From NCBI GenBank assembly GCA_021814855.1, contig JAKAHQ010000041.1, positions 1-8,843 of the forward strand: a stretch of DNA of 8,843 nucleotides. The letters run 5' to 3'. The notes under the pieces were generated by a model. That model did no database searches and was not told the origin of the DNA. It saw only the letters and a list, made by a program, of their open reading frames with translations. Position 1 is the stretch's first letter. Each line of letters begins with the position of its first letter. Made by a program: the position numbers and the translations under genes. The stretch is from Bacteroidota bacterium. Lineage in GTDB: Bacteria > Bacteroidota > Ignavibacteria > Ignavibacteriales > Melioribacteraceae. Of the stretch, positions 6,330 to 8,843 are shown in pieces.

Positions 6330-8843
6330 TTAGTAATTAAGACTAAGTGACATCATGAATGTACGGGGTCTTGGATATACATTGTTATCAATTCCGCCAG
6401 GAACTTCTGGATCTAACCCGGTATATTTCGTAATTGTGAATACATTTTGTACTGAAAATCCAATGCGTCCACCAATATTATAGTCAAGAAATGATGTGAA
6501 ATTATAACCAAGGCTTATATAATCTAACTTGAAGAAGGAAGCATTTTCTAAGTAGAAACTTGACCAGTACTGTGCAAAAGTAAAGTTAGTCTTGCTAACA
6601 TCAGTTAAAATATTTGAAGTATAACCGCTTTGGTTATAAAGATTCTGGTATAAAGCGTTGCTTGAAGCGTTGTTATTATATACGTAGTTATCTATACTTA
6701 TACGTCCGGAGAAACTTAAATCGAAGTTTTTATAATTGATCTTGGAAGATATACCAATTAAGTATTTCGGATTCGGTGATTTCATTATATATCTATTTAA
6801 ATCATTACCTGATACAACTCCTCCTTGACCGGTTTTATCAACATATAATCCTTCGATAGGTTTGCCATCCGATCCATATACTTGTTGAAAAAGATAGAAC
6901 GAATTCGCTGCATATCCTACCCGATATATCTGAACATTATTACCAACACCACCGGCAATTGCACCCGTAGGTACACCTGGATATGTAGGGTCGTCCGACA
7001 AAGTTAATTTTGTTATTTCATTTGTATTATATGTTAGATTTGCACCAAATTCCCAAGAAAAATCTGTTCCCAATATTGGAGTAACATTTAAGTTAACTTC
7101 AAAACCTTTGTTAACCATTGAACCAACATTTGTAAGTAAGGTGTTAGAAAAGTTAGTGCCGACCGGAATAGGTATCGTATTAAACAAATCATCTGAAGTA
7201 TTTTTGTAAATATCAATCGATCCGGTTATTCTATCATTTAATAACCCAAAATCCAAACCGACGTTTTGAGATGTTAATGTTTCCCATTTCAAATTAGCAT
7301 CATATGCATTGGGACGCAGTGTTGGATAAAAGGTATTTCCAAACTGATAATAAGCGCCGGTAGTGCTAATTGTATAAGTAGGGATATAAGGATAATAATT
7401 ATTTCCAACATCTTGTTGACCGGTTTTTCCCCAGCTCAATCTAAGTTTCAGTTCATTGAGGAAATCCGATTTAGGAATGAAAGATTCTTCCGTCATTTTC
7501 CAGGCTAATGCAACTGCCGGGAAGAGACCCCAACGGTTGTCTTTTGAGAATCTTGAAGAACCGTCATCTCTTAATGTAAAGGTCAACAGGTATTTATCGA
7601 ATGCCGAATAATTCAATCGGCCGAAGAATGAAATCAGAAAATATTCATTCTTATATGGAGTTGTTATGCCGGTTGTATCTTTTGGATTCCAGGCTCTGTT
7701 CGAATTTTGACCTTCATTATAAAAATGTTGGTAAGAATATCCGCCGGTAAGATCGAAATTATTAAATCCAAATTGCTTTTTGTAATTCAAATAAAAATCT
7801 AACAGCTTGTTTGTCTTTGTCTGAGTATATTCCTGGATTTGCAAATTTACTTGCCTCTGTTGCCATGCGGCGTTTGAATCGGCAATATTACTTCCATCGG
7901 TCTTATAATAGTCGTAACCTAAATTCAAAGTTGCTTTCAAATCTGGTACATAAGGAATTTTGTAGTCGAATTTACCATCGAGTAAAAATCTCTTGGCAGT
8001 GGATTCGTTGTGGTCCTGTTCGAGAAGAGCAACCGGGTTTGCCGTAGCAATATAGTTTGGCGCATAAGTCTTTGATGAAGGATCGGCCCAATATGTGTAT
8101 CCTCCATACCTTGAATTGCCGCTCATAATCGGTTGAGTAGGATCGAATGCAAGCGCTGCACCTACTGCGCCTGAATTTGAAAAGTTGTTGTTGATCCAAG
8201 AAGCGGAAGTATTAAAATCAATATTCAAATCGCCGTTTAATAAAGATGGATTTACCGCAAGAGTTAAATTCTTTCTATCAATATTGTTGTACTTCAAAAT
8301 TCCATCCTGAAACAAATAATCAAACGACAAACGATACGGGATATTAGCAATCGCATGGCTTATGCTAATGTTATGTTCGGTAGTTGGAGCAGTCCGATAT
8401 ATTTCTTTCTGCCAATCTGTATTAGCAGTTCCCAATCTGGTCAATGCGCCAGGATCCAAGCCATAATTTGCAACTCTATTTGCTATTAATGCTCTGTAAT
8501 CGTCTCCATTGAAAACATCCAAATACTTTATAGGAGACGCCAAAGAGAAGCTGCCGTTATAGCTTAATGTCATTTTTGCTTCGCCCGGTGTAATAGAACC
8601 TCTTTTGGTTTTGATAATAATAACACCGTTGGATGCTCTTGAACCATAGATAGCTGTTGCAGAAGCATCTTTCAAAAGCGTAATGGATTCAATATCATTT
8701 GGATTGATAGTTGATAACGGGTTTGCCATACCGGATATCCCGGAGGTTTCCAATGGTATATTATCGAGTACTATTAACGGATCGTTATTGGCTGTTATGG
8801 ATGCACCGCCTCGTATACGAATTTGAGTTGCAGCGCCAGCTTC
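6330..8843 (-). CDS. susC: SusC/RagA-family TonB-dependent outer-membrane transporter, 5'-truncated
   Basis: Outer-membrane beta-barrel that imports oligosaccharides using TonB energy, paired with the SusD lid encoded just downstream. The frame is open to the right edge, giving 837 visible residues. Any start near 8753 (a TTG) is internal, because the upstream in-frame residues are conserved plug-domain sequence, [12 protein letters not shown] then [13 protein letters not shown]. The plug continues with [20 protein letters not shown] (43-62 from the right edge) and [19 protein letters not shown], the SusC signature. The rest is a Tyr-, Asn- and aromatic-rich barrel ending in MSLSLNY, a typical outer-membrane beta-signal with a terminal aromatic residue. 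SusC proteins are about 1,000 residues, so roughly 130-180 are missing: the signal peptide, carboxypeptidase-regulatory-like domain, TonB box and start of the plug. The operon promoter must also lie beyond the edge. Substrate is inferred from context to be maltooligosaccharide. Confidence 0.95.
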   Translation of the reverse strand, partial: EAGAATQIRIRGGASITANNDPLIVLDNIPLETSGISGMANPLSTINPNDIESITLLKDASATAIYGSRASNGVIIIKTKRGSITPGEAKMTLSYNGSFSLASPIKYLDVFNGDDYRALIANRVANYGLDPGALTRLGTANTDWQKEIYRTAPTTEHNISISHAIANIPYRLSFDYLFQDGILKYNNIDRKNLTLAVNPSLLNGDLNIDFNTSASWINNNFSNSGAVGAALAFDPTQPIMSGNSRYGGYTYWADPSSKTYAPNYIATANPVALLEQDHNESTAKRFLLDGKFDYKIPYVPDLKATLNLGYDYYKTDGSNIADSNAAWQQRQVNLQIQEYTQTKTNKLLDFYLNYKKQFGFNNFDLTGGYSYQHFYNEGQNSNRAWNPKDTTGITTPYKNEYFLISFFGRLNYSAFDKYLLTFTLRDDGSSRFSKDNRWGLFPAVALAWKMTEESFIPKSDFLNELKLRLSWGKTGQQDVGNNYYPYIPTYTISTTGAYYQFGNTFYPTLRPNAYDANLKWETLTSQNVGLDFGLLNDRITGSIDIYKNTSDDLFNTIPIPVGTNFSNTLLTNVGSMVNKGFEVNLNVTPILGTDFSWEFGANLTYNTNEITKLTLSDDPTYPGVPTGAIAGGVGNNVQIYRVGYAANSFYLFQQVYGSDGKPIEGLYVDKTGQGGVVSGNDLNRYIMKSPNPKYLIGISSKINYKNFDLSFSGRISIDNYVYNNNASSNALYQNLYNQSGYTSNILTDVSKTNFTFAQYWSSFYLENASFFKLDYISLGYNFTSFLDYNIGGRIGFSVQNVFTITKYTGLDPEVPGGIDNNVYPRPRTFMMSLSLNY

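Noticed and set aside
8751..8753. TTG as the start of the SusC-like gene
   Set aside because: The frame stays open to the right edge and the 30 residues before it are conserved SusC plug sequence, so the real start is outside the window.

Overview
The window is an alpha-glucan (starch, glycogen or maltodextrin) utilisation locus from a member of the Bacteroidota / FCB group. SusC- and SusD-type outer-membrane proteins are essentially a hallmark of that group, and the lipoproteins and the amylase signal peptide have the usual form for it. All three complete genes on view have recognisable purine-rich Shine-Dalgarno motifs, which are weak or absent in most Bacteroidia and Flavobacteriia. This leads me to favour, weakly, an outlying lineage such as Ignavibacteria. 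No marker gene is present to settle the question.

Layout: two gene groups converge. On the plus strand, at 1-1419, lies the 3' part of a GH77 4-alpha-glucanotransferase (malQ, cut by the left edge). A 135-base spacer with a GC-rich inverted repeat follows, then an exported GH13 alpha-amylase / neopullulanase-like enzyme at 1555-3402. The convergent gap 3403-3590 holds a small AT-rich palindrome and two intrinsic terminators, one for each direction. On the minus strand, reading right to left, are a SusC-like TonB-dependent transporter (6330-8843, its 5' end cut by the right edge), a SusD-like lipoprotein (4686-6308) and a SusE-like lipoprotein (3591-4652). They are packed with gaps of about 21 and 33 bases, so they look like one operon whose promoter lies beyond the right edge.

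Working model (inference from families and context): SusE and SusD bind alpha-glucan at the cell surface. SusD caps the SusC barrel, which imports maltooligosaccharides using TonB energy. The GH13 enzyme cuts them in the periplasm, and MalQ rearranges the short maltodextrins in the cytoplasm. A surface endo-amylase (SusG role), an inner-membrane transporter and a regulator are not in the window.

I found no RNA gene, CRISPR array, insertion sequence or clearly new system. Apart from its small intergenic elements this is a fairly conventional, well-formed Sus-like locus.
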